Part shown: one piece after another, positions 12,901-29,746 of the stretch
How positions within the stretch are numbered: position 1 is the stretch's first letter
Layout: the number at the start of each line of letters is the position of its first letter
NCBI GenBank assembly: GCA_036583965.1
Contig: JAZBQD010000014.1
Span: 65,750,395-65,814,394 of the forward strand
From: Prunella strophiata
Lineage: Eukaryota; Chordata; Aves; Passeriformes; Prunellidae
Length of the DNA: 64,000 bases
Direction of reading: 5' to 3'
Position numbers and translations under genes: made by a program
Notes under the pieces: model-generated
The model's input: only the letters and a program-made list of their open reading frames with translations
Told to the model about the DNA's origin: nothing
The model's database searches: none

Positions 12901-15900
12901 CAGCAGGGCAGTGGAGCAGGGACAGAAATTATTCACTCCCTTTCTTGCATGTGGGTGGAGACTCACGCACTCAAAATCATCAGACTTCACATCAGGCTGA
13001 TTTAATTGGATTTATTGGAGGAAAACAATTAGTCATCCCTTTAAATTGTCATTATGATAGAAATCTTGATATGTATACATGATTGTCAAGGCAGAGAACC
13101 ACTTGCGATGTAGCCCCATTAACAATTTGCAGAACTGCAAACTCATTATGCAGATAAAACTTTTGCAATGCCTTAATACATGCATGGAGTAAATACACAT
13201 TCTCCCTTCTTTTTGGACATGGATGCTGTTATGAACTTGTTATCAATCACAAGACCTGCAATATTAGGCACACTGACATTCCTTGATTAAGATTTAAGCC
13301 TTTGTAGAAAACATGCTTGCATTTTCATTAGAAGTCAACTGAGGGATGTTTTGCAGTTGTGGATATTTGGGGAGTCACTATTCTGGGCAGACTAGGCTCT
13401 TTTTTTCCCACTGTTTTCTGGCTCAAATAAAATATCTATCTAAAAAAGGGCCCAAATGGGCCAAAATATTGTTTCTCAACTAGAGGTCAATGTACAGCAG
13501 GTCGCTGATGTTGTGTTGACCAAAACATGAGTCACACCAGCTGAGCTGCAGCCTTGCACACTCTTCACTTTGGGGGTCATGCTTGATCTGATAAGCCTCA
13601 GCATGTGTGATGCCATGCTGGGCTCAGGGGATGCAAGATGAGAGATGGAAAAGCTCAGAGCTGCTCTGAGCAGCCCCCTAGGAGCTCCCACCCACCAGGA
13701 ACCACAGCACACATCCTCATGGAGCCTCACAGCAGGTGCTGCCTCAGCAAGCTGAACTCAGGCTGGTTTACAGCTGTAATTGATGGTTTGTTGTGCTGCC
13801 ACACAGGGATTTGGCAATGGACACAGCCCTGGCCCAGCACCAGCCTTGAAGAGGGGCTCAAGACTTCTCGGTGTTTTTGGCCACCATGGAGAATAATTTC
13901 CAAGGACTGTGCCACCAGCATGGTGCTTGCTCCCCAGGCCTGCTGCTTGGCATGCCCTTGCCAGGAACACAGAGCCTTTCTCAGTCCTTTCAGATGACTG
14001 AAAGTGTTGGGAACTCAAGGATTTTCCACACAGCAGCCACTCAGGAGCTGGGACCAAAGCCCTGGTGATGCCCACAAGAGGTTTGGGCTGGAGCAAATAC
14101 AAGTACCATGGAGCAATCCTGTACCCTACCCTGGAAAGACCAGCACAGATGAAAATGGGTCAGTGACTAAGGGAAGGCAAGGGCATGGTTTCCATGTGGA
14201 GGAAGGAAAAGTAGCACACCAAACTCTTCCATGGATAAATGGTATTACTTGGAGGTTCAGGGATTAAATGGCAGTAGTTAGGTGGTGATGCTTTGGAAAG
14301 GATGGGATAGTTTAGCTCAGCTCTCTGCCCTATTTTGTTCAGGCAAAGAATCACAGCATCTTGGTCCCCAAAATGCAGTTCACTCTGCAACAGGTGAGAA
14401 AGAACTATCTTGTAGGAAGAGAAAAATACTAAGAATTGAGTGAACCAATCTGAATTTTCATTAGGAAAAGCAAACCAAAAGGAAAAAAAGAAAAAAACAA
14501 AGAGACACACCATGTTTTTTGGCAGCTCTGAGAGTTAGTGACCCAGGGGAGGAATTTTTGATGCAGATCAAATTTGTAAGAAGTGTTGTATTAAAAAAGG
14601 GATTTTCACCTCCCTAGCTCCCTGCTTCTAAATCTGTGTATGTGACTGCTGCCTAATTTTAAGCTGCTCTGGATGGTGACTCTTCCTGCAAATGCTGCAG
14701 AGCACACAACAGAAAGACAAAATACATTACCAGGCTTTGCAGTATCTTGTTTACAAAACATCAGCTTTTGCATTTACTTAAACTTAACAATGGATTTGAG
14801 TTACAGATACATTGAGTCATTTAAAAGCAATACATGGAAGTAACTCCCTCAGAGGGAAGGTTGGGTTGAACGTGGATAAAGAAAAGGCTCAGGAAATACA
14901 GAAACAGTGAACAGCAGTTTAATACATGCAGTGCAGTATCATGCATTTATTGGACAGTTGATGCCATCATTAGCTCAGCAGTGTTTTTTCACAATGCCTG
15001 CTAGCACACATGCCCTGATTCCACTCTGGAGTATGGAAAAACTGTAAGAGGCATTTGACTGACCTTAGCATTTATGAAGAGGAGGGGGAAAAAAAAAGCT
15101 ACCTGGACAGATAAGTGGCACTATTTGTGGTGGGGAAAAGGTTTTTGAAATCCAGAGTCCAGGCTAAAGAGCCTCTATCCTCTGCTGCAAACACTATTTA
15201 CACAGCTTGGACCCAACCACACAAAGTCAGACCAAAAAGCCTGGACCAGCTGCTGATGACCCACCAGAGGGATCTGTGATCCCTGGGGCCACAATGTGCA
15301 CATGCACACAGAAAACCACTCGTGTGTCACAGAGAGCAGAGCTCCCCACAGACAGGCTGGGAAGGCAGGACCCTGCTGCAGGGATGTGAGGGAAAACAAA
15401 AGGGATTGGGTGAAACTTGCTGCTGGGCATAAAATATGGGATGACTGGTTTACCAGGGAATACAAGGGCTCATGCAGTGTTTGTGAGCAGGTTGCTGTTC
15501 CCTCACTCAGCTATTGCTGACAGTGATTTGCCAACTAATCCTCCACTCTTGGTCTTGATGCTGTTTTCCTTGGATACTGTAGTCTCCATGTGTGTTTCTG
15601 TGTTTTGCTTGAATGAGTGCTGGAGTTTCTGGAGCAAATAAGCACAACAAGGAAGGCAAAACTTCCTCCCCATTAATAATTTCTGGGATGCATCCACCCC
15701 CCCATTCAGACAGGTAAATATCCATGGCAACAAGAGCAGGAATAATTGCATCAAATGAGAATTTCCATATGCTGAATGGAAGGTATTTCTGTACCTTGTG
15801 GCTCAGCCTAGAAACTTATTTTGCCAGTAGATGAATCCCCTGATTCTTTGGAAAGAGCAAAAGGAACAGGCTATAGCCTGTATGATCTTGCTGGCAAAGT

Positions 15901-18721
15901 CAGTCTGGTGTTTTTATCTGGTGCTCATTCAGTGCTGCTCAGGGCTGGAGCTGTTATCACAGGAGGAAGTAATAGCACAGGTTTCCCTAGAGCTGATCTT
16001 GTTAATGCCAAGTTCACATCAAAGGGCAATATCCTCTCTGCTTGCCAATGGCTGAAAGCTATCTGGCTTTCTCTGGCAGTTTGCTTCTCTAAAAATAGGA
16101 AGGGGACAACCTTGGGGCCAGCTGCAACTGCATCTCATGGGCACCCTGGAGGCCCATGCTCTGGTTTGCAGAGGGTTTGGGGAGAAAAGCCTGAGATCAT
16201 GGGTTATGCTGGCCCTGGGACAGAAAAAAACCTTGGGACAAGACCTGAATTTTATCAGAACCAGGCAGGGACCCAAAATAACTAGTAATAGAAAGAAACA
16301 AATACTGTCAATAGCCATGAAGGTATGCAGGACACATGCACAGCAGAAACCCCTATTCATTGCCTACAGCAGAACTACATGGAGATGTCTACCAGTGGGA
16401 TCACACTCCTTTTTGTGGTTTGATTCATGTCAGGAATGAACCAAATTTCTTGGTTTTATTTTATTTCAGCACCACAACCATAACACACACACATGGCACA
16501 GGTAAAATCCTACTTTTTTTTTTCTTTTTTTCTTTTCTTTTTTTTTTTTTTTTTTACCCACTAGTCTAATGGCACCTGTACAACAGGCAACCAGGACAGA
16601 GGAGACAGCAGCAGCAGCAGAGTGACACAGTCTCAGGAAAGCAACACTGCCAGGTTTTCCCCACACTCCTGCTCCCCCACTAGCTGTGTTGCAGGGCCAG
16701 TATCCATTCTGTGCTGCAGAAGGGGTGATCCAGCAGAGAGTTAGGATGCACTGGGAATGAAGTCACATGCAAAATCATCAGCAGAAGCCCTTGCCTCTGC
16801 AATGCTGACTTTCAGCTCGCAGAGTTCATGGGCAGCCTGTCCTCACAACTTCTTCTGCAGGCTAAGGGGCCAGCTGGAGCTTTTCTGGATTTTTGTTTTG
16901 TTTTGTTTTTCCAGCAAGAGCACTGCTGTTGGCATCAGAGGTGGCCTCTGTGACTCTGGAGGTAAAAATCAACAATCAAAGCTGCAAGCAAAGAAAAAGA
17001 AGGGGAAGGAGCTGAGGAAACCAAGTTAAAAAGGAAAAACCCATTGGTACCAGTAAAGAAAAGCAGAAAAGGGTAACAAACAGAGTCCAGGCTGAAGTCC
17101 TCATGCAAGCAGCAAATCACAGATTGTTTAGTAGGACAGTTCATTGGAAAAGAGCCCAGAGTGATTTTTCTACCTAGTCCTTCATGGCAAGGCCAGCTGG
17201 GGATTTGTTTTGAATCTTCTGCTGTGGGGTTATTTGGCCATTCCCAAATCATTTTCTCTACCTTTGCATTCTCCTGTGAGAGGGGCTGAGCAGAAGCAGG
17301 CTGGGGCAGGACATGCAAAAGCACTGGAGCATCCCTGTGCAAGCAAGGCTGGAGTGTTTGCCCTAACAGGCTGCCAAGGGGCAAATGTCTCCAGCCCTCC
17401 CCCACAGGTCTGGCCAAGTCACCCCTGTTACCAGATTTACCCAGATTTAAAGTTTTAACCAAGGGATGCTTCAGGAGAGATCTCTAAGCATTTGGTGAAC
17501 CTGGGTCAGGTCTCCAGCTGTGTTTCACTGATACCAAAGAAGAGCTCCCCACCACCAAAACTGTAGCAGAAAGAAACAATTTTGCTCTGAAGTGCTTCTG
17601 TTTCTTATCTTATGATCCCAGCAGTTGATAGCAAGCCAAAGAGAATGATGATAAATTGCACAACCAAGGCAGAGTATTACTTGCAGAAACAAAACCAAAT
17701 CACACTAATTCCAGCAATGGAAGGAAAGAATACCCCTCCCAACAAAAAATACCACAGAAAGCACCCAGCAAGGAGGGGCAGCCAGCACATCTGCAGGACA
17801 GCATGTCTGCCTTTGCTCCTGTCACTGCTCTTTGTTTTGGAGATGGAAATCCATTTGCTTTTCCTTTTTTTGCAAGATTCATTTGGATGCTCTATTTTGA
17901 CCAGTGGCCACAGCAACTGCTGAGGTCAAGTTCAAACCAGACCTCAGGTTTCAGAAGAGGAGGTGCAGAGGGAACATTTGAGCCCTAACCTTTAAAACTG
18001 CTCTACAGAGACAAAAGTATTCCCTAACTAAATCCTGCTTTTGGTTGCATGTGTGTAAATGTGGGGAACTCCACTGATGCCAGACTGGGAGATTGTCTAT
18101 TCACAACTTGCAACTGGAGCAGAATAGGGCCAGCTGTGCTTATGAAGTCATGGGGGTTCAAAATACCTTGAATTTATTAGGGTTGGAGTCTCTTAAAACT
18201 CAAACTCCCTTACTCAGACTGGTAAAATAAAGTGGTCCTTAGACTGAGTTTAAATTGTGTTCTACTTGTGTTTTGATGCTTTTGCAGCAAGACACAAAGA
18301 GCTCAGATATAAATGCTAATAAAATTGTGTGGTGGCAATGGCCAGGGTCTGGGGACAGGAGTGTGACTTGCAGCAAGGAGCTCCCCTGACCTTCAGTCTG
18401 CCCAAATCTTGGTCAAAAGCCTTCACTGTGGAAATTATATGGAGTTTTGCTATAAGCCCCCCACAGTTCAGTATCTGCTGTCTTTCCTGAAATGAGAAAT
18501 TGAAGTTGCAGCCTTTCCTGTGGGAGCACCCAGGCCAGCTGCAGCACAGGGGTGCACAGGGTGCACTGGGGCTCACTCAGGTGTGCCACAGCCCTCTGAA
18601 AACAGGGAGCAACTTAACACACAGGAAACACCTGCAGGGATCATGGTGCAACAGCTGGAAGTGCCACTGAAGGAGTGGCTATTTCAGAGTCAGTGCTCAC
18701 TGCCACCTGCTTTTCCAGCTT
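9961..18721. other. Intergenic downstream of CAMK1D, no gene seen
   Basis: Nearly 9 kb with many short open frames on both strands, none with recognisable protein similarity or plausible exon structure. It includes a T-rich run at 16514-16555, a short CAG run near 16607, and an ATTA-rich unique segment at about 12990-13210. Part of the right end could be a long 3' UTR of CAMK1D if the proximal poly(A) signals are not used. Confidence 0.5.
16514..16555. repeat. T-rich homopolymer tract
   Basis: 42 bp of T interrupted by three or four C residues on the + strand. Confidence 0.9.
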
Positions 18722-18727
18722 TTTATT
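18722..18727 (-). terminator. Candidate poly(A) signal AATAAA for CAMK1D
   Basis: Reads tttatt on the + strand and AATAAA on the minus strand. It is the first canonical hexamer met downstream of the stop codon. Another lies at 18173-18178. Confidence 0.35.
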
Positions 18728-19902
18728 TTTTCCCAAGGTTTTTTTTTTTTTTAGTGTAATGGATGAAATCCCGGCTCTGTCATGTGAAGCCAACCAAGCA
18801 AAGTTGGAGCAGGATATAGAAGTCTTGATGAAAAATACTTATCTTATGGCTTTCCTCAGCACAAGCACTACTGCCTGATACATTCAGCTCTGTCTGTGAC
18901 TGGCATTCACAATTTCTTGTGCAGGATAAATGAGGCAAGTATGGCCACAAAGCACGCTGCAGGGAATTGTGCCTCTGGCAGGGATGGAGCTGTCTGGGAT
19001 GTGAGGGGCTCAGAGTGCCCAGTGAAATGCATCTGCCTCTTCCACCTGCCTCCCCTCTCACCTCCTCAAAGCAAAATCAGATAGGAATTTCACTGAGGTA
19101 ACCTGGAGGGAGCCCTTTAGCAAACTGGGCAAATTTGCTCCCCTCTCTGTTTCAAGCTGCTTTAATGCACAGCAGCACAGCAGTTGTGGTAGCTGTTCCT
19201 GAAAGATGCACCAGCACAAAAAGCCTGGGAAGTGCATGCATTCAGTAATTTAAAAATGGGTAAATTGGGCTTGCTTTGGTATATGAGCTTCTGGGGAGGA
19301 GGGAGAGCCAGTGCCACCACTGCTGCCAGCTGTGCCTTTCTTGCTTTCCCAGCTCAGCACTCCTTGTCAACCCTCAGCCTGATCCTGATGGAGCTACACT
19401 ACACCAGATCCTGCACTTTGCACCCAGGAATCCTGCCAGTGCTTTACAGAGGGCTTCAAGCACCCCTCCTCTCCTGTCCTCCCACTTTTGGCTAGTCTGG
19501 AAGGTAGCTGAGCATCAGCAATGCCAGGCAAAGCCTAGAGGAGCTTTGGGTGCTCAGAATCTCTCTCATTAAGCCCTTGGCTGGATGCAACCATGCCAGA
19601 GGCCACACTGTGGGGAGGCTGGTGAATGAAATGTCCTGCTTGAGAGGCAGCACAGCAAATCAGTGGCAGAGGATGATGATTCCCAGCCCTGCATCTTCCT
19701 TTTCTTTCCCCCTGCTCACAACACACAGCGACTGGAAGGAGATGGGAGCTGCAGGATGAGTCTGTGCTCTGTAATTTCCATTGCACAGCTCTGGTCAGCT
19801 CCTGCCTGACTCTGTGTACCTGCCTCTCCTCTGAAACAAGGTGCTGGTCCCCAGCACGACAGGAATGAGGCCAAGGATGAGCTGACTCCCAGCTGGTGGC
19901 AA

Positions 19903-19908
19903 TTTAAT
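19903..19908 (-). terminator. Candidate proximal poly(A) signal ATTAAA
   Basis: ATTAAA on the minus strand, about 610 nt after the stop codon. This is the commonest variant signal and could give a short 3' UTR. Confidence 0.25.
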
Positions 19909-20300
19909 TCTCCCCATGGCTTTCAAGGAGGAGGATGGAGGGGAAGCAGCAGTTTCTCAATCTGAGCAGTAACAGCTCTGCTAAAGCCAGACAGACTTGC
20001 AGTCCTATTTGAGGAGCAAGAAATGGCATGCCATTGAAATCTTCCCATGTTACAAAGTTAATGCCAATTCCTACCTACAGAAATAGCCTATCCCCCAGCA
20101 AAATGGAAGAAGGACATTCACTTGAAGTAATTTTTAAAAGAAAAAAAATATGCTCAGGAAAGTATTTCTATTTAAATAATCCAGTTGAGATGTTTGTAGT
20201 TAATGGAAAAAAATACAACATATACTGTTACCTACACTGAGAAAAGAGTAAATCACTGGGGGAAAGAATGAGTGTTCATTAGTTAGAACATTGCTAGACT

Positions 20301-20357
20301 CACATACATATATATATTTATATGTATATATATATATATATGTATATATATATGTAC
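20301..20357. repeat. TA/TATATG microsatellite in the 3' UTR
   Basis: Alternating purine-pyrimidine (TA)n with TATG/CATA interruptions, about 57 bp. It lies about 160-215 nt after the CAMK1D stop and would be transcribed in the 3' UTR. Confidence 0.9.
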
Positions 20358-20358
20358 A
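20351..20358 (-). promoter_or_regulatory. Pumilio-type element UGUACAUA in CAMK1D 3' UTR
   Basis: The minus strand reads TGTACATA, matching the Pumilio consensus UGUANAUA, about 160 nt past the stop codon at the stop-proximal edge of the TA tract. The match is real; function is inferred, and the surrounding TA repeat raises the chance of coincidence. Confidence 0.35.
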
Positions 20359-20516
20359 GCACCAGAGACTGTTAGATTCCGTTCCTCCTGGAGTCATTGC
20401 AGTTTGTGATAAATGAAACATTTCAGAATCGCAGTATAAAATATGGCCATAAAAAAATCTTCTTTCTTCTAGTCCTTGGCCGAGCAGGGCGGGCGCGGGG
20501 CCGCCCCGCCCGGCGC

Positions 20517-24201
<3,685 letters not shown>

Positions 24202-24439
24202 TCAGAGTGGTCAGAAGGGAATAAGGACTGTTATCATTTCAAGTTTTTCCCAAATTCTAAACTAGGAAGTGCATTTGTTGTCCTAGTGCTCAGCTGGGAT
24301 GCAGCAGCCTACAAGAAAGTCATATTTGACAAATCCATCCCTGCCCCAACATGCAATTCTTCACGTCTCTGCATGGTGCTGACCCCACTCCACCATGCCA
24401 CTGAGCATGCTTTACCATGAGCAGCCCAACCCTGTGAGT

Positions 24440-24960
24440 TTGACTTGAGAGGCTGGTCCAGTCCAATCCGGCTAGCTCTGGACCTTAGCCCTGGTCAATC
24501 TCACATAGGACAAAAGGAAGAGATGAAAGGTGCTTCTTTTCCTCTCGGGAACGAAGTCCTACTTTATTTCCTTGGTAGGAGCCACCAGATGATCCACAGG
24601 GCTTCCCAGGTGAAAAAGAGAACAAGCTCACCTGTGCCAGGGGGTTTTAAGGTCACGGGAAGGGGGGTGGAGGAAGGGGACCACAGCCTTGGGATACAAG
24701 GGGGAAGGGGCAAGGGGAGGGGTGAACCCAGGGATTAACCACTGCCCACCAGGGCCTGGGGTGGGGGGGGAAAGGGGAGGAATGGGACAAACCATGTGAT
24801 ACAACAGGATACAGATTATATAACAGTGCAAAGTGATCCAAACACCCAGTACAAAAACAATTATCAACTAAATAACTACTTAGTGCAATACAACACAACC
24901 CCATTCCTCACACTCTTTACATTTGGTACTTGGCAAACACCATCTTGTATAAGAGGCCCT
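24440..24960 (-). mobile_element. Probable LTR-type element, sense to CAMK1D
   Basis: Read on the minus strand, this segment has the organisation of an LTR: an AT-rich 5' part, a C-rich stretch at about 24760-24640, a 'ccttaaaacc' TATA-like box at about 24650, a canonical AATAAA at 24568-24563 followed by 'gtaggacttcgttcccgag', and then a U5-like segment. The ends are approximate because I could not identify a target-site duplication. The element fills about half of the 963-bp intron and is the only LTR-like sequence in the gene oriented with transcription. The alternative is unrelated unique sequence with a chance poly(A) signal. Confidence 0.4.
24563..24568 (-). terminator. Intronic sense poly(A) signal AATAAA
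   Basis: A canonical hexamer on the CAMK1D sense strand inside the 963-bp intron between the exons ending KSKWR and starting QAFNATA. It is probably contributed by the LTR-like element. Use of it would end the transcript before the last two coding exons. Confidence 0.4.
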
Positions 24961-25068
24961 GCAGGGTCATGTAACCTAAGCCTGGACCAACCATTTTGAC
25001 CACAATTTTGGGCCACAAAAGCACTACCCTGCTGCAGGGGTAGAGCTGTGAGTCAGTGTCACCCCTCA

Positions 25069-25296
<228 letters not shown>

Positions 25297-26049
25297 TCAC
25301 AGACGGGCTCAAACTTCCCATGGCTGTCTCTGCTGGCAGCTGTGGTGGAAAATCTGTGACAATAAAAGCCAGTGTAGATAAGGTTTGTAAGTCTGGCAGC
25401 TACAAAGAGGTATGGGCTGATTTTGTTGGTACATGGCTGCTTTCTATCACCATTACAGCCTCAGATGAAAACATTCTACTTTTTTTTTTTTTCTTTACAT
25501 CCAAAGATTTAACAGCAACAGGCTGAGACTACTTTTAGCCTCAGCTATGCAGAAGCTTCCAGAGCCACTCCAACCTGTCTGATTTCTGTTTGCACTGGAG
25601 ATTTTCCTGCCACCCTGCAACGTACATAGTCATTCATCATGATTAATGTAGATTTACAGTAAAGCAGGGCCATGGACACTCATTGAAGCAGCACAGGCTG
25701 CACAAAGAGCTTAAGTTGAGCAACACTTAGCCTGAAATAACTGATTGTTCTTGCATAGTTTCTTTAACAGATAAAGATACATTCAAACCTTCACTAAACT
25801 CTGTTATTTCAAGGGGATTTTATTGATTCATTTAACTCCTCAAGGCATAAGATCTGTTGGAAGAGCAGGCACTGCAGTGAACTGATGTTGGGCCATGTGC
25901 TGGGGTAATTAGTAGCTATCTAATGTAGATGAATGCAAGGAGGCAAAGATTGCCTTGTATGTTGTATGTGATACTTTCAGAAATCCTTTTTTTACGCCAC
26001 AGTGTAGAAAAACAATGTGAGTTAGCAATAAAAAATAATAAGAAATTTA

Positions 26050-26480
26050 ATAATCCACTAGGACCAGAGGTCTCCCAGTCTGGGCAGCTCCAGCAGGATA
26101 ATCAGAAGGTCTGGGGGACTCAGCAGTCATCTAGTCCTTCTGCCCACCCCAGCTCTGTCAAAATAATTTTGACAAATATTTGACAAACCAGTCCCTAAAG
26201 ATCTTGGAAAGATGGAGGCTCCTCGGGCAACCTATTCCAGTGCCTCACTGTCTCCTAGAAGACATGGAAAATAGTTTATTCCCTTTGTCTTTGAAGCATC
26301 CTTTCACATATTTGAAAATTGTTATCATGACTTCTCTCAGTCTTCTCTTCTCTAGACTAAACAAACTGATTCTTTCACTGTTTCTTCATAACTCATGTTT
26401 TCTAATCCTCTGATCTAGTGAGCTCCTCTGGACTTTCTCCAACTAGTCCACATCTTCCTTTGAGGGCAGCACCCAAACTT
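26050..26480 (-). mobile_element. Ancient CR1 LINE fragment
   Basis: On the minus strand the sequence follows the 3' part of an old amniote CR1 type: 'agaaagtccagaggagc', then 'agaaaacatgagttatgaag', 'gagaagagaagactgagag', 'aatatgtgaaaggatgc' and 'ggcactggaataggttgcc'. About 100 bp of consensus appears to be missing between the 'ttttccatgtcttctaggag' and 'gcactggaataggttgcc' parts. The divergence is much higher than in the CR1 copies at 1430 and 57985, so it is an older insertion. Confidence 0.8.
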
Positions 26481-29400
26481 TCTCTGGTTTCCAAGCTAAG
26501 GCAGCAGAATGGCAGCATTGCTTTGTGCTTTTAAAAGAAAAAACTCTGCTTACATACCCAGCCTGCTGCTTCCATTTATGTGTCCTGTGCATTGGAGACA
26601 CCCCTTTCACTTTACCCAGATCACTTCCAAACTGTTCTTCTAAGGACATGCTGCTTTTTCTGCCTTCATGTCCTTGGCACATCTGAGAAGTGCTGAGACC
26701 AGCCTTCTCCAAATTGCTGCCCACCTTCCAGCTGACAGCAATCTCCCAGGATCTTCATCAGAGAGATGAGAGGAATGACTCGCCCTTGGGAGGAAGGACT
26801 AAATCCTCATGTCCCAAGAGTGGAGACACCCCAATCCCACCCTGTTGCAGCTGAGCTCATCTCTGTTGGGTCATTCAGGAGTGCTGGAGGCAGCAGCAGG
26901 ATTGTGAGCAGGAAGGAGCAGGGCTCACCCAGCTGGGAAGGGCTCTGTCTCACTGCCACTGCCATGGAGCCTCTGCCTCAAGCAGACAGAAGAACTGGGC
27001 AAAGCACAGCTCCCAAATGGCACCTGAATTCCTCTCTGGGGTCCCTGTGCTGTTGATACAGAAAGGGAGGTGTCTGGCTGAAAACTGGATGATCTTCAGA
27101 TCTTTCTTTGAAGATGATTCCCTCTGATTACCTTTCCCACTGACAGCAAGGCAAGCTGGGTTTCCTGGATTTCCCACTGGGGCCAGGGGACCAGAATCTC
27201 TGTGAGGCACTATCTGGGTTAAGCATCATGTTCACTGTTCCATCCTCTGTCCTGCACAGTGACATTGCCAGGCTCAGCACAGACCCTGATGGCTCCCAAG
27301 CAGTCCACACTCCCAGACAGGCCCTAGCAGAGTTTCCTGGTGGGAATTGCAAACTATTAGTCAGAGTCACTCTAAAATGTCATGAGCACTCTGCTCTGTC
27401 CAAGAAACCTCCTTGGTGAAGGCAGGTGCCCTCAGCACACACCAGCTGGGACCATTGGCTGTCACACCACAGATCTCAGAAGAAACTACAAGCCAAACCA
27501 TCCCTTCAGTAACTGATCAAAGAGACCAAGACAGAAAATTCACTTACACTTGCAAAGAACATTTTTCCACCACAGCTAATGATGCGTTTTGCTTTACAAA
27601 CAAGTTGGTTACCAAACTCTGTAAGAACAGATCCTCTTTCCCACCTGTCAAATCTTATTTTGGAAAGATAGATAGAACATGTTCTTGGGGCATGATGCCC
27701 TTGCAAGCTCTTCCAGAAGATTGTTCTTGCCAGTTTCCACAAGGATTTGAAAATACATTTTTGTAATATGAAGCTTTTGATTGGGCGTGTAGCTCCAACA
27801 CAGGCTATTTTTTTTATTATTATTATTTTTATTTTGGTGATCATTTTCTGAAATGCTGGTGCTTTCAATAAGAAACTGCTGGTTCCAATAGTTCACAAAC
27901 TGCCTTCTACCATCCCTATGTTCACTTATGCAATTCTTGTAATTCCAGGAAAATAGTCTTGGTATTTGGGGTTTACTTCACAGGGGGATGGAGAGATAAC
28001 CTGTGAAGCCCTCAGATGCTACAGCTCTGCAACCATCCTACACCTTAGTTCTCTTCAGCAACATTAGCACCTTGCAGATGATAGTTTCTAATCAGAGCAA
28101 AATAACAGCACTGCTGGGGCAGATTTAGTGCAGCAGGAGCTGTTCAAACACGTGCTGGTATGCTGCATGGTGTGGCTCAGAATGCAGCCTCAGCTGCCAA
28201 AGCCAGGAGTGGGATTGTTCTCCAAGGCGCCTTTGAAGAACTGCCCTGTTAATCCTGGGATGCTGTAACATGAGCACTGTGCTTTCAGACTGTGCTTTGC
28301 ACTTGGAGGGTTTTGTAACTTTTATGAAATACTCGTGGTGTTATAGTGTTTATAGTATAGTTTTACTTCTAGGAAAACAAGAGCAATGTTACCATGCCTT
28401 CACTCTTGGTGCTTTGCTGGAGATGTGGGGGTTTCAGGACATGGAAGAGATGGAGGTGAGCAGGGAGAAGTCCCAGGTTTTGTACTCTCAGCTGGTAGAT
28501 ACAAAAAATAAGATGTGCTTTGGGCACACAGATCTACTCTGTGGTGGCTATCATGAGCATCCTCACATCTATACCAAATGTATTTAATAATGAACTCTAG
28601 TTCCCTTGCTGAGAAGAGGAAGAATGACATTAATAGATACTGGGTTTAGTGCATTTAGAATTTCCCTTCCACATTCCCCTAATTCTCCAAGTCCACAGGC
28701 TATAAGCCATCTAAATTTTCCTTTTAGGACAAAAATACCTTAGTATCTTTCTTTTTTTCTTTCTCTCTCCCTCCCTCTCTAGCACAACATATACTTTGCC
28801 TCTAGAAATCAGCTCCATTTTCACTGAGAAAACTGCAATCAACTTGAGCTAATCAGATTGATGCTTATCTAGTCCTGAACAATAGTTTCTGGCTTTGCAG
28901 TTAACTTTGAAGTTAACTATGTCAGCACTGAAGGTTTTTTTTTACCAACTATACTACTTGGCCCAGTAAAAGACATTAGCTTCTACCTACCACACGCATA
29001 TACAAAAATGAAATTAAACAAATCAGAATAATGCATCATCTGTTATCCTGCTGAGCATCACCCAGAACCAAGCAAGGACTGATTAGTCTAAGTGAAACCT
29101 GGATTTTCTCTCCAGAGTTCCATTTTTGCATCACCTGAAAGCAGCTGCATCCTAACAAGCTTTGGGGAGCTTCATGTTGAAGCTGGTTTTACATCCAGTT
29201 GTAAATATCAAACTGTCTCAATGCACAGAATTGGATACCAAGAGACCAAGAATGATGGCTCCCCATCCCAAACACATCCACTGAAGCTAAGAAGGGTATT
29301 TCTCATGAATAACCATAACAAATCTAATCCTGCACATGAGAGGAATCTAATCTAATGATCAAATATTATTTCGTAGTATCTCATTTATTTTAGCTCTCTA

Positions 29401-29730
29401 GCTGACTTCCAACTTATCACACCAATTTATCTGGCCATACCACTTCTAAGCTTTGAGAGGAACCTCCAACAAAGACAAAACCAGCAAATTTCCTTTTGGA
29501 CAGTTCTTCATTAGCATGCTGCAAGCAAATGTCTCTCTCATACTCCCTGCCCACAATGGCAGGCAGAGCCTTTCATCTGCCATTATTTTCTGAACCTTCC
29601 TTCTGCAGGCAGCCAACTCAAATGCTGTGCTGGCCAAAAAGTGCTTGGAAATACTCCTGAGTATGATGACAGGAAACATGGAGTTAGCTGTAATGGATAA
29701 TGCTGAGGGATCATAACTCTTCTATATGTA

Positions 29731-29746
29731 CACACACACACACACA
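29731..29746. repeat. CA dinucleotide repeat
   Basis: About eight CA units, with a second short CA run near 29768-29777. Confidence 0.85.

Larger units (their letters stand above)
18722..20516 (-). other. Probable CAMK1D 3' UTR
   Basis: This directly follows the CAMK1D stop codon in the minus-strand direction. No intron or other gene is visible. The first 35 nt after the stop are very GC- and CpG-rich, and the rest is AT-richer. The first canonical AATAAA on the minus strand after the stop is at 18722-18727, which would give a UTR of about 1.8 kb. Weaker ATTAAA hexamers occur at 19903-19908 and 19161-19166. The true end is not determined by sequence alone. Confidence 0.5.

Noticed and set aside
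1..18721. A neighbouring gene such as CCDC3 downstream of CAMK1D
   Set aside because: Expected from human gene order as I recall it, but no segment resembling its exons was found on either strand.
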